Positions 16,312-25,965 are shown, numbered from the stretch's first letter. The stretch is DNA of 64,000 nucleotides from VXOI01 sp965261945 (GCA_965261945.1 CBDHEF010000002.1:558001-622000), one strand, 5' to 3'. Translations and numbers: made by a program. Notes: generated by a model not told the origin, from the sequence alone.

Positions 16312-16488
16312 CCGCCAGGTGGCCGAATCCTATCCTTTGTATATGGGCATTCAGGTTCTGCGAGCCTTCAACGGGGGGTTGAACTGGGCGCCACCCATTG
16401 CGCCGCCCGTTTTGATAATAAAGGGCAAACGCCCGCCCAGGCCGGGCAAAGGTGATCGAAGATTGAGAGAGCCGGAGGAGGGCTTACT

Positions 16489-18759
16489 TTGATTGCAATT
16501 GAACCTACCCGAGAAGTCGTTTCCGAGGTCTATGAACGGCTGGACCATAACCTCAACACCGTCCGTTCCGTCCAGAACCGCCCGCTGACCCTGGCCGACA
16601 AAATTCTGCTCAGCCACTTGGACGACCCGACTGTTACCGGCATGGTCCGTGGCGAGACATACGCGCAGCTTCGGCCCGACCGCGTAATTCTACAGGACGT
16701 TCTGGGCCAGACCGCCATGCTGCAATTCATGCAGACCCGGCGCGCCACGACCGCTGTGCCTACGTCCGTACACTGCGATCACCTGATCCAGGCCCGCGTC
16801 GAGGGATCCCTCGACCTGACTGAGTCGCTGGCCGAGAACGACGAAGTCTATAACTTCCTGCGGACCGCCTCGGCCAAGTTCGGCGTCGGCTTCTGGTCGC
16901 CGGGGGCTGGCATCATCCACCAGGTTGCCTTCGAGAACTACGCCTACCCCGGCGAGATGATGATCGGCACAGACTCCCACACTCCCATGGGCGGCGGGCT
17001 TGGCTCCATCTCTGTGGGCGTGGGCGGCGCCGACGCCGTTGAGGTGATGGCCGGACTGCCCTGGGAGGTACTGTATCCCCGCTTCATCGGCGTGCGCCTC
17101 ACCGGCGAGATGAGCGGCTGGACCGCGCCCAAGGACGTCATCCTGTACCTGGCCGGACAGTTGACCGTCTCGGGTGGCACCAACGCGATTATCGAATACT
17201 TCGGGCCGGGTACCGCCTCCATCAGCGCCACCGGCAAGGCCACCATCACCAACATGGGCGCCGAGCTGGGGGCGACCACTTCGGTCTTCCCTTACGACGA
17301 GCGCATGGCCCGGTACCTGCGGGCAACCCGGCGCGGCGACCTGGCCGACCTGGCCGACCGGTATCGCCATCTGCTGACCGCCGACGCCGAGTGCGAGGCC
17401 AACCCGGAGCAGTACTACGACCGAATCGTGGAGATCAATCTGTCGGAGCTGGAGCCGCACCTGGTCGGCCCTCACTCGCCCGACCGCGCCCGTCCCATCT
17501 CGCAGATGGCGGCGGAATTGAAAGAAGACACCGGGTTGGTGGAAGAGATTTCAGCCGCCCTGATAGGAAGCTGCACCAACTCCTCATACGAGGACATGAG
17601 CCGATCCGCCGACGTGGCCGAACAGGCCAAGGCCCGGGGCCTGCGGGCGGCGGTGCCCTTCATGGTAACGCCCGGGTCCGAGCAGGTGCGGGCCACCATA
17701 GAGCGCGACGGGCAGATGCAGTCGCTCCAGGACATCAATGCCACGGTGCTGGCCAACGCCTGCGGCCCGTGCATCGGCCAGTGGCGGCGCGCCGGAGAAT
17801 CCGTGGGTACGCCCAACACCATCGTTACCTCCTACAACCGAAATTTCCCGGCCCGCAACGACGGCCAGGCGTCCACCATGAACCTCATCGGCAGCCCGGA
17901 GATTGTAACCGCCCTGGCTATCGGTGGCCGTCTGTCCTTCAACCCGCTGACCGATACGCTGACCGCCGCCGACGGTTCCCAGTTCCGGCTCGACCCGCCC
18001 AAGGAAGCGCCAGAGGTTCCCGCCGCCGATTTCGAGGAGGGTCGCTCCTTCTACCAGGCGCCCCCGGAAGACGGCAGCGGCATCGACCTCACCGTATCGC
18101 CGGACAGCGAGCGGATTCAGCTTCTGGAGCCGTGGCCGGCCTGGGACGGCAACGACTTCCTGGATATGCCGGCGCTTCTGAAGGCGCAGGGCAAGACCAC
18201 CACCGACAGCATCTCGCCTGCCGGGGTGTGGTTGCGCTTCCGGGGCCACCTGGACCGCTTCAGCGACAATATGTTCATGGGCGCCATCAATGCCTACACC
18301 GGAGAGGCCGGCAAGGGGTTGAACGTCCTGAGCGGAGAGAGAGACCAGGGTTTCTCCAGGATCGCCCGAGGCTACAAGGCTCAGGGCGTCAAGTGGGTAG
18401 CAATCGGGGACTTCAACTATGGCGAGGGCAGCAGCCGCGAACACGCCGCCCTGTCGCCCCGGCTGCTGGGCGGCGCGGCGGTCATCGCCCGCAGCTTTGC
18501 CCGCATCCATGAGAGCAACCTCAAGAAGCAGGGCCTTTTGGCGTTGACTTTCTCCGACCCCGCTGACTACGATCGCATCCGTGAGGATGACCGCATCAAC
18601 CTCTCCGGCCTGAGCGACATCAAGCCGGGACAGCCGGTGCAATGCGCCGTCAATCACAGTGACGGTTCCTCGGAGACGCTCCAGTTGCAGCACTCCTACA
18701 GCGAATCGCAGTTGGAATGGTTCCGCCTGGGGTCGGCGCTCAACCTGTTCCACAAGTAG
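16489..18759 (+). CDS. acn: Aconitate hydratase
   Basis: 756 residues, mitochondrial-type aconitase length. It interconverts citrate and isocitrate in the TCA cycle using a [4Fe-4S] cluster. The cluster ligands are Cys362 (IGSCTNSSYEDM) and Cys425/Cys428 (ANACGPCIGQW). MIGTDSHTPMGGGLGSISVGVGG and VTSYNRNFPARND are catalytic-site signatures. The swivel domain ends with DFNYGEGSSREHAALSPRLLGG. The TTG start follows a GGAGGAGGG-like site. It stands alone ahead of the purine genes. With the 2-oxoacid:ferredoxin oxidoreductase at 30-33 kb it supports a ferredoxin-linked TCA route. Confidence 0.96.
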   Translation: MIAIEPTREVVSEVYERLDHNLNTVRSVQNRPLTLADKILLSHLDDPTVTGMVRGETYAQLRPDRVILQDVLGQTAMLQFMQTRRATTAVPTSVHCDHLIQARVEGSLDLTESLAENDEVYNFLRTASAKFGVGFWSPGAGIIHQVAFENYAYPGEMMIGTDSHTPMGGGLGSISVGVGGADAVEVMAGLPWEVLYPRFIGVRLTGEMSGWTAPKDVILYLAGQLTVSGGTNAIIEYFGPGTASISATGKATITNMGAELGATTSVFPYDERMARYLRATRRGDLADLADRYRHLLTADAECEANPEQYYDRIVEINLSELEPHLVGPHSPDRARPISQMAAELKEDTGLVEEISAALIGSCTNSSYEDMSRSADVAEQAKARGLRAAVPFMVTPGSEQVRATIERDGQMQSLQDINATVLANACGPCIGQWRRAGESVGTPNTIVTSYNRNFPARNDGQASTMNLIGSPEIVTALAIGGRLSFNPLTDTLTAADGSQFRLDPPKEAPEVPAADFEEGRSFYQAPPEDGSGIDLTVSPDSERIQLLEPWPAWDGNDFLDMPALLKAQGKTTTDSISPAGVWLRFRGHLDRFSDNMFMGAINAYTGEAGKGLNVLSGERDQGFSRIARGYKAQGVKWVAIGDFNYGEGSSREHAALSPRLLGGAAVIARSFARIHESNLKKQGLLALTFSDPADYDRIREDDRINLSGLSDIKPGQPVQCAVNHSDGSSETLQLQHSYSESQLEWFRLGSALNLFHK

Positions 18760-18960
18760 GCTGGCCGTCCGCATTTGGGCAGCATCGCAGCCCGCCCGTT
18801 CCACGCCACAGTCGGAGCGGGCGGGCTGTCGGCCAGCATCACCCTCAGACGGGGACGCCTCAACCTGACCCTCTCGTGGAGGGAGACGGAACTATTGATT
18901 GTCCTAGAGCGGTCGCCGGTATGGTTGACCGCTTGGGAGAGGGGCCGATACAATACCCCC

Positions 18961-20412
18961 GTGAACAGCGAGCCGGACTCCTTACAGGTCTATGGCCCGT
19001 TCGACAGCCCCCGCGAAGAGTGTGGGGTAGTCGCTGTATACTCCCCTGAAGAGACCGCCAGCCGTCTCACCTTCTTCGGCCTCTTCGCCCTCCAGCATCG
19101 CGGGCAGGAAAGCGCTGGCATTGCAGCCACCAGCGGCGAGACCGTCCAGGTGCACTCCGCAATGGGACTGGTTTCCCAAGTCTTCCGCGAGCCTGACTTC
19201 CTGCCCCTGGCGGGCGAAATGGCCATCGGCCACACCCGCTACTCCACCACCGGAAGAAGCGAGCTCTGCAATGCCCAGCCGATGCTGGTCAGCGGTCATG
19301 CGGGAACGCTGGCATTGGCGAACAACGGCAACATAATCAACGCCGCGCAACTTAAAGACCAGCTCCAGAACGAATGGGGTTGCTCTTTCTCTTCCACCAC
19401 CGACACCGAAGTCATCGCCCGGATGCTGGTTGAGTCCGCCGACCCCTGTTGGGAGGAACGGGTATTCCAGTGTATGCGCCGGCTTGAGGGAGCATACTCG
19501 CTGGTCGGCCTGACCCCGGACTCGCTGATTGCCGCCCGCGACCCGCTGGGAATCCGCCCGCTGTGCTTGGGGCGAAGGGGCGAGGGCTGGGTCATAGCCT
19601 CGGAATCCTGCGCCCTCGACAACCTGGGCGCTGAGTTCGTCCGCGAAATAGATCCCGGCGAGGTGGTGGTAATAGACGCAAACGGGCTGCGCTCCTCTGT
19701 CTGGTCGGGCGTCAGCGAGACCAAGCCCCGCGCCCTCTGCGTTTTCGAGCTGATTTACTTCTCCCGCCCGGATAGCCGGATGGATGGCCACCTGGTCCAC
19801 TCCAGGCGGCAGCAGATGGGGGCGGAACTAGCCCGCGAGCACCCGGTGAACGCCGACCTGGTTATCGGCATACCGGACTCGTCCACCGCGGCGGCCATCG
19901 GCTACGCCCTGGAGTCGGGTATACCCTTCAGCGAGGGACTGATCAAGAACCGCTACGTGGGCCGGACCTTTATAGAGCCGGAACAGCGGCTCCGCGAGCT
20001 TGGTGTGCGTCAGAAGTTCAACAGCCTCGGCGAAGTCATAAAGGGCAAGCGCATCGTCGTGGTGGACGACAGCATCGTTCGCGGCACCACCACGCCCCAC
20101 GTGGTCAACCTGCTTCGTCGCGCTGGGGCCGCCGAAGTCCACATGAGGGTGTGCGCCCCCCCGATTCGCCATCCCTGCTTCATGGGCGTGGACATGGCTT
20201 CGCGCGGGGAGTTACTGGCCGCCAACAACACTGTACCGGAAATCCGGGAAATCATCGGCGCCGACACCTTGGGATACCTGAGCGTCGAGGGACTGATGAA
20301 GGTGGTAAACGGCCAGAGCGGTGGATTCTGCGACGCCTGCTTCACCGGCAACTACCCGGTGCCGGTACAATTGGAACTGGACAAGATGATGCTGGAGAAA
20401 TCCGGCAGATAA
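18961..20412 (+). CDS. purF: Amidophosphoribosyltransferase
   Basis: 483 residues from GTG 18961; a longer frame from 18775 is unlikely because family members have only a short propeptide before the catalytic Cys, here Cys21 in REECGVVAVY. The N-terminal Ntn glutaminase domain includes ALQHRGQESAGIA. The PRPP site is VVVDDSIVRGTTT. Cysteines in RALCVFELIYFSRPDS, MRVCAPPIRHPCF and GFCDACF correspond to the Fe-S ligands of the Bacillus-type enzyme. It makes phosphoribosylamine from PRPP and glutamine, the first step of purine synthesis. purM and purH follow on the same strand. Confidence 0.95.
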   Translation: MNSEPDSLQVYGPFDSPREECGVVAVYSPEETASRLTFFGLFALQHRGQESAGIAATSGETVQVHSAMGLVSQVFREPDFLPLAGEMAIGHTRYSTTGRSELCNAQPMLVSGHAGTLALANNGNIINAAQLKDQLQNEWGCSFSSTTDTEVIARMLVESADPCWEERVFQCMRRLEGAYSLVGLTPDSLIAARDPLGIRPLCLGRRGEGWVIASESCALDNLGAEFVREIDPGEVVVIDANGLRSSVWSGVSETKPRALCVFELIYFSRPDSRMDGHLVHSRRQQMGAELAREHPVNADLVIGIPDSSTAAAIGYALESGIPFSEGLIKNRYVGRTFIEPEQRLRELGVRQKFNSLGEVIKGKRIVVVDDSIVRGTTTPHVVNLLRRAGAAEVHMRVCAPPIRHPCFMGVDMASRGELLAANNTVPEIREIIGADTLGYLSVEGLMKVVNGQSGGFCDACFTGNYPVPVQLELDKMMLEKSGR

Positions 20413-20464
20413 CTCAACTGTTTGCCTGCCTTTTTATGATTCGCCCGCCTCTGCTCCTCCATGA

Positions 20465-20484
20465 TGTTCGTTCCTGTTCGCTCC
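20465..20484. repeat. Imperfect 10-bp tandem duplication
   Basis: tgttcgttcc is followed directly by tgttcgctcc in the purF-purM spacer. Confidence 0.7.
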
Positions 20485-20559
20485 CCACACGACTAACCTT
20501 TTATACTTCACCGGAGATTGCCTAGCTATGAGAAGGCAGCACATTGAGAGGGCCTTGAG

Positions 20560-21588
20560 TTGAACGCCAGCCAGAACGCCGACGCTTACCGGAAGTCCGG
20601 GGTGGATCTGGGCCGCATGGACGACCTCAAGGAGCGCATTCGCGGACTGGCGGCCAGCACCCAAGGGCCGGAAGTCATAGACGGTGGCGGAAGTTTCGCC
20701 GGGCTGTTCCAACTGGGCGGCGAAGGCGGCCCGGTGCTGGTGGCGAGTACCGACGGGGTTGGAACCAAGCTCAAAATCGCCGCGCAGCTGGGGCATTTCG
20801 AGTCAATCGGCCGCGACCTGGTGACCCTGAACGTCAACGACATCCTCACCAAGGGCGCCCGCCCGCTCTTCTTTCTGGACTATGTGGCCTTCGGCGAGGT
20901 GGACGCCCAGGCCCTTGACTCGCTGATGCGCGGCATCGCCTGGGGCTGCCGCGAGGCGCAATGCGCCCTCATCGGCGGGGAGACGGCGCAGATGCCAGGG
21001 GTCTACGCCGACGGCGAAATGGACCTCGCCGGCTTCGTGGTGGGGGTGGTAGACCGGGAGCGGCTGCTGGAACCCAGCAAAGTTCAGGAGGGGGACAGGC
21101 TGCTGGGCATTCCGTCCAACGGCCTGCACACCAACGGATTCTCGCTGGTGCGCAAGGTGTTCAACACCGACGACGACCCCACGGCGCTGTTCCGGCGATA
21201 CGAGGGTTTGAATCACCAGTTGGGCGAGGAGTTGTTGCTGTACCATCGCGCCTACTACCCGATGCTGGCGCCGGTGCTGGATTTGCTCAGCGGCCTTTCC
21301 CACATAACGGGCGGCGGGCTGCCTGGCAAGCTGCCGCCGGTGCTGCCCGACAATCTTGCAGCCAGCATAAATACCGGCTCTTGGACGCCGCCGCCCATTT
21401 TCAAAGCGCTGCAACGGGAAGGCAACATAACCGACGCCGAGATGTTCCGGGTGTTCAACATGGGCCTCGGCATGGTTGCCGTCTGCCCGGAGTCTAACGC
21501 ATCGGCCTTCTGCGAAAAAATTCCAGAGGCCATACAAGTTGGCCGGGTGGTCCGCCGCGATTCCGAAGAGCAGGTTATATTAAAATAG
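20560..21588 (+). CDS. purM: Phosphoribosylformylglycinamidine cyclo-ligase (AIR synthetase)
   Basis: 342 residues from TTG 20560. AIR synthetase features are VLVASTDGVGTKLKIA (about 64-79), TLNVNDILTKGARPLFFLDY and CALIGGETAQMPGVY. ITGGGLPGKLPPVLP is the family motif of the C-terminal domain. It closes FGAM to aminoimidazole ribonucleotide with ATP. It lies between purF and purH, each separated by 85-150 bases, so the three may share a transcript. purL, purD and purN are not in the window. Confidence 0.96.
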   Translation: MNASQNADAYRKSGVDLGRMDDLKERIRGLAASTQGPEVIDGGGSFAGLFQLGGEGGPVLVASTDGVGTKLKIAAQLGHFESIGRDLVTLNVNDILTKGARPLFFLDYVAFGEVDAQALDSLMRGIAWGCREAQCALIGGETAQMPGVYADGEMDLAGFVVGVVDRERLLEPSKVQEGDRLLGIPSNGLHTNGFSLVRKVFNTDDDPTALFRRYEGLNHQLGEELLLYHRAYYPMLAPVLDLLSGLSHITGGGLPGKLPPVLPDNLAASINTGSWTPPPIFKALQREGNITDAEMFRVFNMGLGMVAVCPESNASAFCEKIPEAIQVGRVVRRDSEEQVILK

Positions 21589-21607
21589 CCAAGTTTCGGT
21601 TTCGGTT

Positions 21608-21642
21608 TCCTCTCCATACAGGGGAGGGCTTGGGTGAGAGTG
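21608..21642. repeat. CCCTCTCC/GGAGAGGG dispersed element, copy 1
   Basis: cctctcc, a 5-base loop, ggggagg and then gcttgggtgagag, in the purM-purH spacer. It matches a dispersed palindromic element with a conserved gggtgagag tail, also seen near 36101, 55574 and 57846. Confidence 0.6.
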
Positions 21643-21673
21643 GAATCATCACCCCCAGAAACGGAGAGAAGAT

Positions 21674-23200
21674 TTGAGAGCGCTCATCAGTGTTTACGAC
21701 AAGACCGGCGTGGTTCAATTCGGGCGCCGCATCGCCGCCGCCGGATACGAGCTGGTCAGCACCGGCGGCACCCACCGGACGCTGACCGACGAGGGCGGCC
21801 TGAGCGTCCGGCAGGTGGCCGAGGTAACCGGCTCGCCGGAGATACTGGACGGGCGGGTCAAAACGCTGCATCCGGTCATACATGGTGGACTGCTGGCCCG
21901 CCGCGAGTCGCCGGAACAGATGGCCGAGCTGGCGGCCCACGGCATCGAAACCATTGACCTGGTGGTGGTTAACCTCTATCCCTTCCTAGCTACCATCAGC
22001 AAGCCGGACGTAACGCTGGACGACGCGCTGGAGAACATCGACATCGGCGGTCCGACGATGCTCCGAGCGGCCGCCAAGAACTTCCCATCAGTCGCGGTGG
22101 TCGTAGACCCGGCGGACTACGAATGGGTGGGCGAAAAGCTGGCTGGAGGGGGCCTGACCGCCAACGACCGGCGCGGCCTCGCCGCCAAGGCTTTCCGCCA
22201 CGTCTCCGAATATGACGCCGCGGTCACCGGCTACCTGACAGCCGAACCGGAAGAAACGCTACCTTCACGCCTGACCATCTCACTGGACAAGGTGGCAGGG
22301 CTGCGTTACGGCGAGAACCCCCATCAGTCCGGTGCGCTATACGCACCGGCGGGCGCGGCGCCTTACGGGATGGCGGGGGCGGCCCAGTTGCACGGGCGGG
22401 AGCTGTCGTACAACAACCTCATGGACGCCGACGCCGCCTGGCGCACCGTATCGGACTTCGCCGAGCCGACCGTGGCAGTGGTGAAGCACAACAATCCTTG
22501 CGGCCTTGCCAGCCGCGACGCCGTCTCAGAGGCGTATCATCTCGCCTATGAAGGCGACACGGTAAGCGCCTTCGGCGGTATTGTGGCGTTCAACCGCATC
22601 GTGGACGCAACATCGGCCCAAGCGATGGATCCGGTATTCTACGAAGTGGTGATCGCGCCAGGATACGACGACGACGCGCTGGAAATCCTGCGACGAAAAC
22701 GCAACCTACGAATCCTGGCCATCGGAGCGGCCCCGTCAAAAGCAGCGCTGGACCTGCGCCCCATTTCCGGCGGGATGCTGGTGCAGGGAGCCGACGACAT
22801 AACGGAAGGCCCCGCGGAATGGCGGACGGTCACGGAACGGGAACCCAGCGAAGCAGAGAGGCAGGACCTGGCCTTTGCATGGAAGGCCGCCAAGCACATA
22901 AAATCCAACGCCATCGTCTTCGCCAAGGATCGCGCACTGGTGGGCATGGGGGCCGGGCAGCCCAACCGGGTGGTGAGTGTGCACCTGTCCCAGCGCATCG
23001 CCGGCGAAAAGGCGAAGGGAGCAGTGCTGGCTTCCGATGCCTTCTTCCCCTTCGCCGACAATATCGAGCTTGCCGCCGAGGCCGGAGTCGCCGCCATCGT
23101 CCAGCCCGGAGGCTCGGTTCGAGACGAGGAAGTCATTGCCGCCGCCGACAAGACCGGGTTGGCTATGATGTTCACGGGGGTGCGCCATTTCCGCCACTAG
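21674..23200 (+). CDS. purH: Bifunctional AICAR formyltransferase/IMP cyclohydrolase
   Basis: 508 residues, full length. The N-terminal cyclohydrolase (about 1-190) begins RALISVYDKTGVVQFGRRI and contains ILDGRVKTLHPVIHGGLLARR. The C-terminal formyltransferase contains LRYGENPHQSGALY, VVKHNNPCGLAS, DAFFPFADNIELAAEAGV and VQPGGSVRDEEVI. It carries out the last two steps to IMP, using 10-formyl-tetrahydrofolate. TTG start at 21674 after a GGAGAGA ribosome site. Confidence 0.96.
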   Translation: MRALISVYDKTGVVQFGRRIAAAGYELVSTGGTHRTLTDEGGLSVRQVAEVTGSPEILDGRVKTLHPVIHGGLLARRESPEQMAELAAHGIETIDLVVVNLYPFLATISKPDVTLDDALENIDIGGPTMLRAAAKNFPSVAVVVDPADYEWVGEKLAGGGLTANDRRGLAAKAFRHVSEYDAAVTGYLTAEPEETLPSRLTISLDKVAGLRYGENPHQSGALYAPAGAAPYGMAGAAQLHGRELSYNNLMDADAAWRTVSDFAEPTVAVVKHNNPCGLASRDAVSEAYHLAYEGDTVSAFGGIVAFNRIVDATSAQAMDPVFYEVVIAPGYDDDALEILRRKRNLRILAIGAAPSKAALDLRPISGGMLVQGADDITEGPAEWRTVTEREPSEAERQDLAFAWKAAKHIKSNAIVFAKDRALVGMGAGQPNRVVSVHLSQRIAGEKAKGAVLASDAFFPFADNIELAAEAGVAAIVQPGGSVRDEEVIAAADKTGLAMMFTGVRHFRH

Positions 23201-23224
23201 GCGCCACGCGACAGGACGAAGGCC

Positions 23225-23956
23225 ATGAGCGCCAGCGTTGACGTTGTGATTCCCGTCTACAACGAAGAGGACGCGCTTCCGGTCAGTATTCCCAGATTGT
23301 GCGCATTCCTGCGGGAAAATCTGCCCAACCCGTGGCGCGTGACCATCGCCGACAACGCCTCCATAGACGGAACCCGGGCCGCGTCGGAGTCGCTTTGCCT
23401 CGAGATTGACGGCGTAAACTACCTGTACCTGCCCGAGAAGGGTCGAGGCCGGGCGTTGCGCGCCGCGTGGCTGGGCAGCGAATGCGACATCGTAAGCTAC
23501 ATGGACGTTGACCTCTCCACCGACCTCTTCCGCTTTCCGGCGCTGGTGAGCGAGTTGGAGTCGGGCTGCCATGTGGCCATCGGCAGCCGGCTCAGCCGCG
23601 GCTCGCAGGTGACGCAGCGCAGCTTCAAGCGCGAATTCACGTCCCGAAGCTACAACCTTCTGATTTGGTCGATGTTCTTCGTAGGGTTTCCCGACGCTCA
23701 ATGCGGCTTCAAGGCGATGACCCGGCAGGCGGCTCGAGCAATTATCCCCCATGTGCAGAACAATAACTGGTTCTTCGACACTGAGATGCTGATTATCGCG
23801 GAGAAGCGAGGCTACCGCATTGGGGTAGTTCCGGTGGCCTGGGAGGACGATCCCACCAGCACCGTCAACGTGGTGAAGACAGCCACCGAGGATGTAAAGG
23901 GCCTGCTGCGCCTCCGCTTCGGCGGCATACCCAGGGTAGAACCGCCCAACACATAG
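23225..23956 (+). CDS. Family 2 glycosyltransferase (DPM1/dolichyl-phosphate type)
   Basis: 243 residues. The GT-A start SVDVVIPVYNEEDALP, the nucleotide-sugar segment VTIADNASIDGTRA and the metal-binding YMDVDLSTDL (DxD) identify a family 2 transferase. GFPDAQCGFKAMTRQAA and NWFFDTEMLIIAEKRGYRI are typical of polyprenyl-phosphate glycosyltransferases such as DPM1/ALG5 relatives. It likely transfers a sugar from a nucleotide donor to a polyprenyl phosphate at the cytoplasmic membrane face. No C-terminal membrane anchor is seen. It follows purH by 24 bases and may be co-transcribed with it and the SDR gene. Confidence 0.88.
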   Translation: MSASVDVVIPVYNEEDALPVSIPRLCAFLRENLPNPWRVTIADNASIDGTRAASESLCLEIDGVNYLYLPEKGRGRALRAAWLGSECDIVSYMDVDLSTDLFRFPALVSELESGCHVAIGSRLSRGSQVTQRSFKREFTSRSYNLLIWSMFFVGFPDAQCGFKAMTRQAARAIIPHVQNNNWFFDTEMLIIAEKRGYRIGVVPVAWEDDPTSTVNVVKTATEDVKGLLRLRFGGIPRVEPPNT

Positions 23957-23987
23957 CCATTGCGCCATCGCGTTAAGAGGATTGCAC

Positions 23988-24782
23988 ATGGAACTTGGAC
24001 TCGTAGGAAAGACAGTCATCATAACCGGCGGCGGCTCCAACATCGGCCGCGGCATCGTCCACGCCTTCGCCGATGAGGGCTGCAACATCGTCATCGCCGA
24101 ATTGGACCCGGCTCAAGGGCAGCGCGTGGCCGACGAGGTGGCGGCACTGGGCAGCACTGGGAGGGTGATGGTGTTGGCTACCGACGTGACCAACCATGAA
24201 TCGGTCAACGCGATGGTGGAAGCGGCTAACGACGAGTTCGGCGGCATTGACGTGCTGGTCAACAACGCGGGGTGGACCATCGACCGGCTGTTCCTGGAGA
24301 AGCCCCGCGAGGAGTGGGAGCGCGAGGTGCAGGTCAACCTGTGGGGCGCCATCAACTGCATCCACGCCGTGCTGCCGGGCATGGTGGAACAAAAGAGCGG
24401 AAGCATCGTCTGCCTCAGCTCCGACGCCGGACGGATGGGCGAATACCGCGAGGCCGTCTACTCTGCCTGCAAGGCTGGAGTCATCGCGCTCAGTAAGTCC
24501 ATCGCCCGCGAGACCGGCCGCCACGGGCTGCGTCTGAACTGTGTCTGCCCCGGCTTGGTGGTTCCGCCCGACGAAGAAACCATCAGCGAGACCAGTATGT
24601 GGCATCAGATGCGCGGCGTCTTTACGCCCGAGGCCCGGGAGCGCGCCATCCGCGCCTACCCCCTCCGCCGCATGGCCGAGGCCCGCGAGATCGCCAACGC
24701 GGTGGTGTTCCTGGCGTCGGACGCTGCGGGCTTCATCACGGGGCAGACGTTAAGCGTCAGCGGCGGGTATACGATGGCTTAG
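23988..24782 (+). CDS. Short-chain dehydrogenase/reductase
   Basis: 264 residues from ATG 23988, seven bases after AAGAGG. The cofactor loop TGGGSNIGRGI (about 14-24), NNAG, and catalytic YSACK (Tyr-x-x-x-Lys) are all present, and the tail ends GQTLSVSGGYTMA. It is a classical SDR oxidising or reducing an alcohol/ketone with NAD(P)(H). The substrate is unknown. The segment EEWEREVQVNLWGAINCIHAVLPGM is common in 3-oxoacyl-ACP-reductase-like members. Confidence 0.93.
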   Translation: MELGLVGKTVIITGGGSNIGRGIVHAFADEGCNIVIAELDPAQGQRVADEVAALGSTGRVMVLATDVTNHESVNAMVEAANDEFGGIDVLVNNAGWTIDRLFLEKPREEWEREVQVNLWGAINCIHAVLPGMVEQKSGSIVCLSSDAGRMGEYREAVYSACKAGVIALSKSIARETGRHGLRLNCVCPGLVVPPDEETISETSMWHQMRGVFTPEARERAIRAYPLRRMAEAREIANAVVFLASDAAGFITGQTLSVSGGYTMA

Positions 24783-24920
24783 CTCGCGGCTATGCTCGGC
24801 CGCCCCAGCCCAATGGCGAGAAATCTGTGGGCGACAGTGTCTGGTTAATCGGATCCGCGACCAACTTGATGCCGCTACAAAATTATATGTACTCCTTCTT
24901 TGAACCGATGCCCTGTCATG

Positions 24921-24969
24921 TCTGATGCTTCTCTGATGCTTCGCAACATATAACCCCACTAACCCCACT
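24921..24969. repeat. Two neighbouring perfect tandem duplications (11 bp and 9 bp)
   Basis: tctgatgcttc is repeated at 24921-24931 and 24932-24942. A few bases on, aaccccact is repeated at 24952-24960 and 24961-24969. Both are exact and non-coding. Confidence 0.9.
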
Positions 24970-25027
24970 CATCCGCCTCGCAAAGCCAACAATCCCGATC
25001 CAATCATTTGGTTGCTACTAAAACTAA

Positions 25028-25053
25028 ACGGCCCCGGCATTCGCCGGGGCCGT
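25028..25053 (-). terminator. Rho-independent terminator of the PHYHYGP gene
   Basis: acggccccggc (25028-25038), loop attc, gccggggccgt (25043-25053): an 11-bp perfect stem. Read on the minus strand it is followed by TTTAGTTTTAG, right after the gene ending at 25084. Confidence 0.85.
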
Positions 25054-25083
25054 CCTGCGTTTCCGTGATTTCTTCGAGAGGTG

Positions 25084-25965
25084 CTACAGTGCGGCGACCT
25101 TCTCGCGGAGGGCCTCAATCTCGGCCATGATCTGGGCCTTTGGGTCGTCCTTGCCGCCGTTGTTCATGGCGACCAGCTCCCAGGAGCGGGCCTCGATTGC
25201 CGGCAGCATGGACTGGAGCAGTTCCTCGTCCACGTCGTTGGCGATGGTGGGGTAGCCGGCGCGGCTGATCATGCTCCTGATCTTGCCCTGCTTGAACTGG
25301 TCCAGAGTCCAGGCCAGCGTCTCGCCGGCAGTGGTAACGTCCCAGTAAATCCGCACGTCCTGGTTGCGCGGGCCGTAGTGGTAGTGCGGGCCGTTCTGGA
25401 AGCAGTCGAAGGCCAGCAGCTCGACTTCCTGTCCGGCGATGTCGGACAGGACGTGGATGGCCATTCCCTCGTCGTTGATCTGCGGCAGGTGGCGGTATTC
25501 CAAGCCGAACTTGATGTTGCCGACGGAAACCTTGTCGCCGTCCACCATCTCGGGCATCATGTGATGCACGGTGCGGCGGCCGCCGTTGGCCATCTCGCGG
25601 GCGGTGGCCTCAGCCTCGTCCAGCTTGGCGGCGTCGACAGGGTTGGCTTCTAGGGAGTCGGCCAGTTCTTCGTAGCCGGAGCGGCGAATCATGGACGGCA
25701 GGTTGTTGCGAATGTTGCCGATGGTCCAGCCGAGGGGATTGCCGGCAGTGGTCTTGTCCATGAACAGGCGGATGTTGTGGTTCTCGGGGCCATAATGGTA
25801 ATGGGGAGCCTGGTCGAAGCAGTCGAAGCGCAGGATTTCGGTGTCCTTGCCGTCGATCTCCGAGTAGACCTGCAGGCACAGGCCCTGGTCGTCCATGATT
25901 TCCGAGCGGTAGCTCATGGCGATGTCGATGGGACCCGCGTTGATGATGGTGTTGCCCTTTTCCAC
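25084..25965 (-). CDS. Unknown protein with two PHYHYGP repeats
   Basis: 293 residues, not assigned to a family. It is an internal duplication of about 100 residues: unit 1 (about 8-107) and unit 2 (about 147-247). Each contains F-D-C-F-x-x-x-PHYHYGP-x-N (54-60 and 193-199), R-(L/I)-(F/Y), D-x-TTAG, LGWT or LAWT, SMI-x-R-x-GY and an acidic helix. The paired His/Tyr could bind a metal or small ligand; that is inference. No signal peptide or membrane segment. It has a good GAGGAGGC ribosome site, its own terminator and normal codon use, so it is a real, probably well-expressed soluble protein. A helical C-terminal tail follows (270-293). Confidence 0.85.
   Translation of the reverse strand: MEKGNTIINAGPIDIAMSYRSEIMDDQGLCLQVYSEIDGKDTEILRFDCFDQAPHYHYGPENHNIRLFMDKTTAGNPLGWTIGNIRNNLPSMIRRSGYEELADSLEANPVDAAKLDEAEATAREMANGGRRTVHHMMPEMVDGDKVSVGNIKFGLEYRHLPQINDEGMAIHVLSDIAGQEVELLAFDCFQNGPHYHYGPRNQDVRIYWDVTTAGETLAWTLDQFKQGKIRSMISRAGYPTIANDVDEELLQSMLPAIEARSWELVAMNNGGKDDPKAQIMAEIEALREKVAAL

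Noticed and set aside
18775..18960. 62-residue N-terminal extension of purF
   Set aside because: The extension has no PurF similarity, while GTG at 18961 leaves a normal 20-residue propeptide before the catalytic Cys.
22736..24094. 452-codon minus-strand frame opposite purH and the glycosyltransferase
   Set aside because: It is an antisense shadow of high-GC genes whose plus-strand products have full family signatures.
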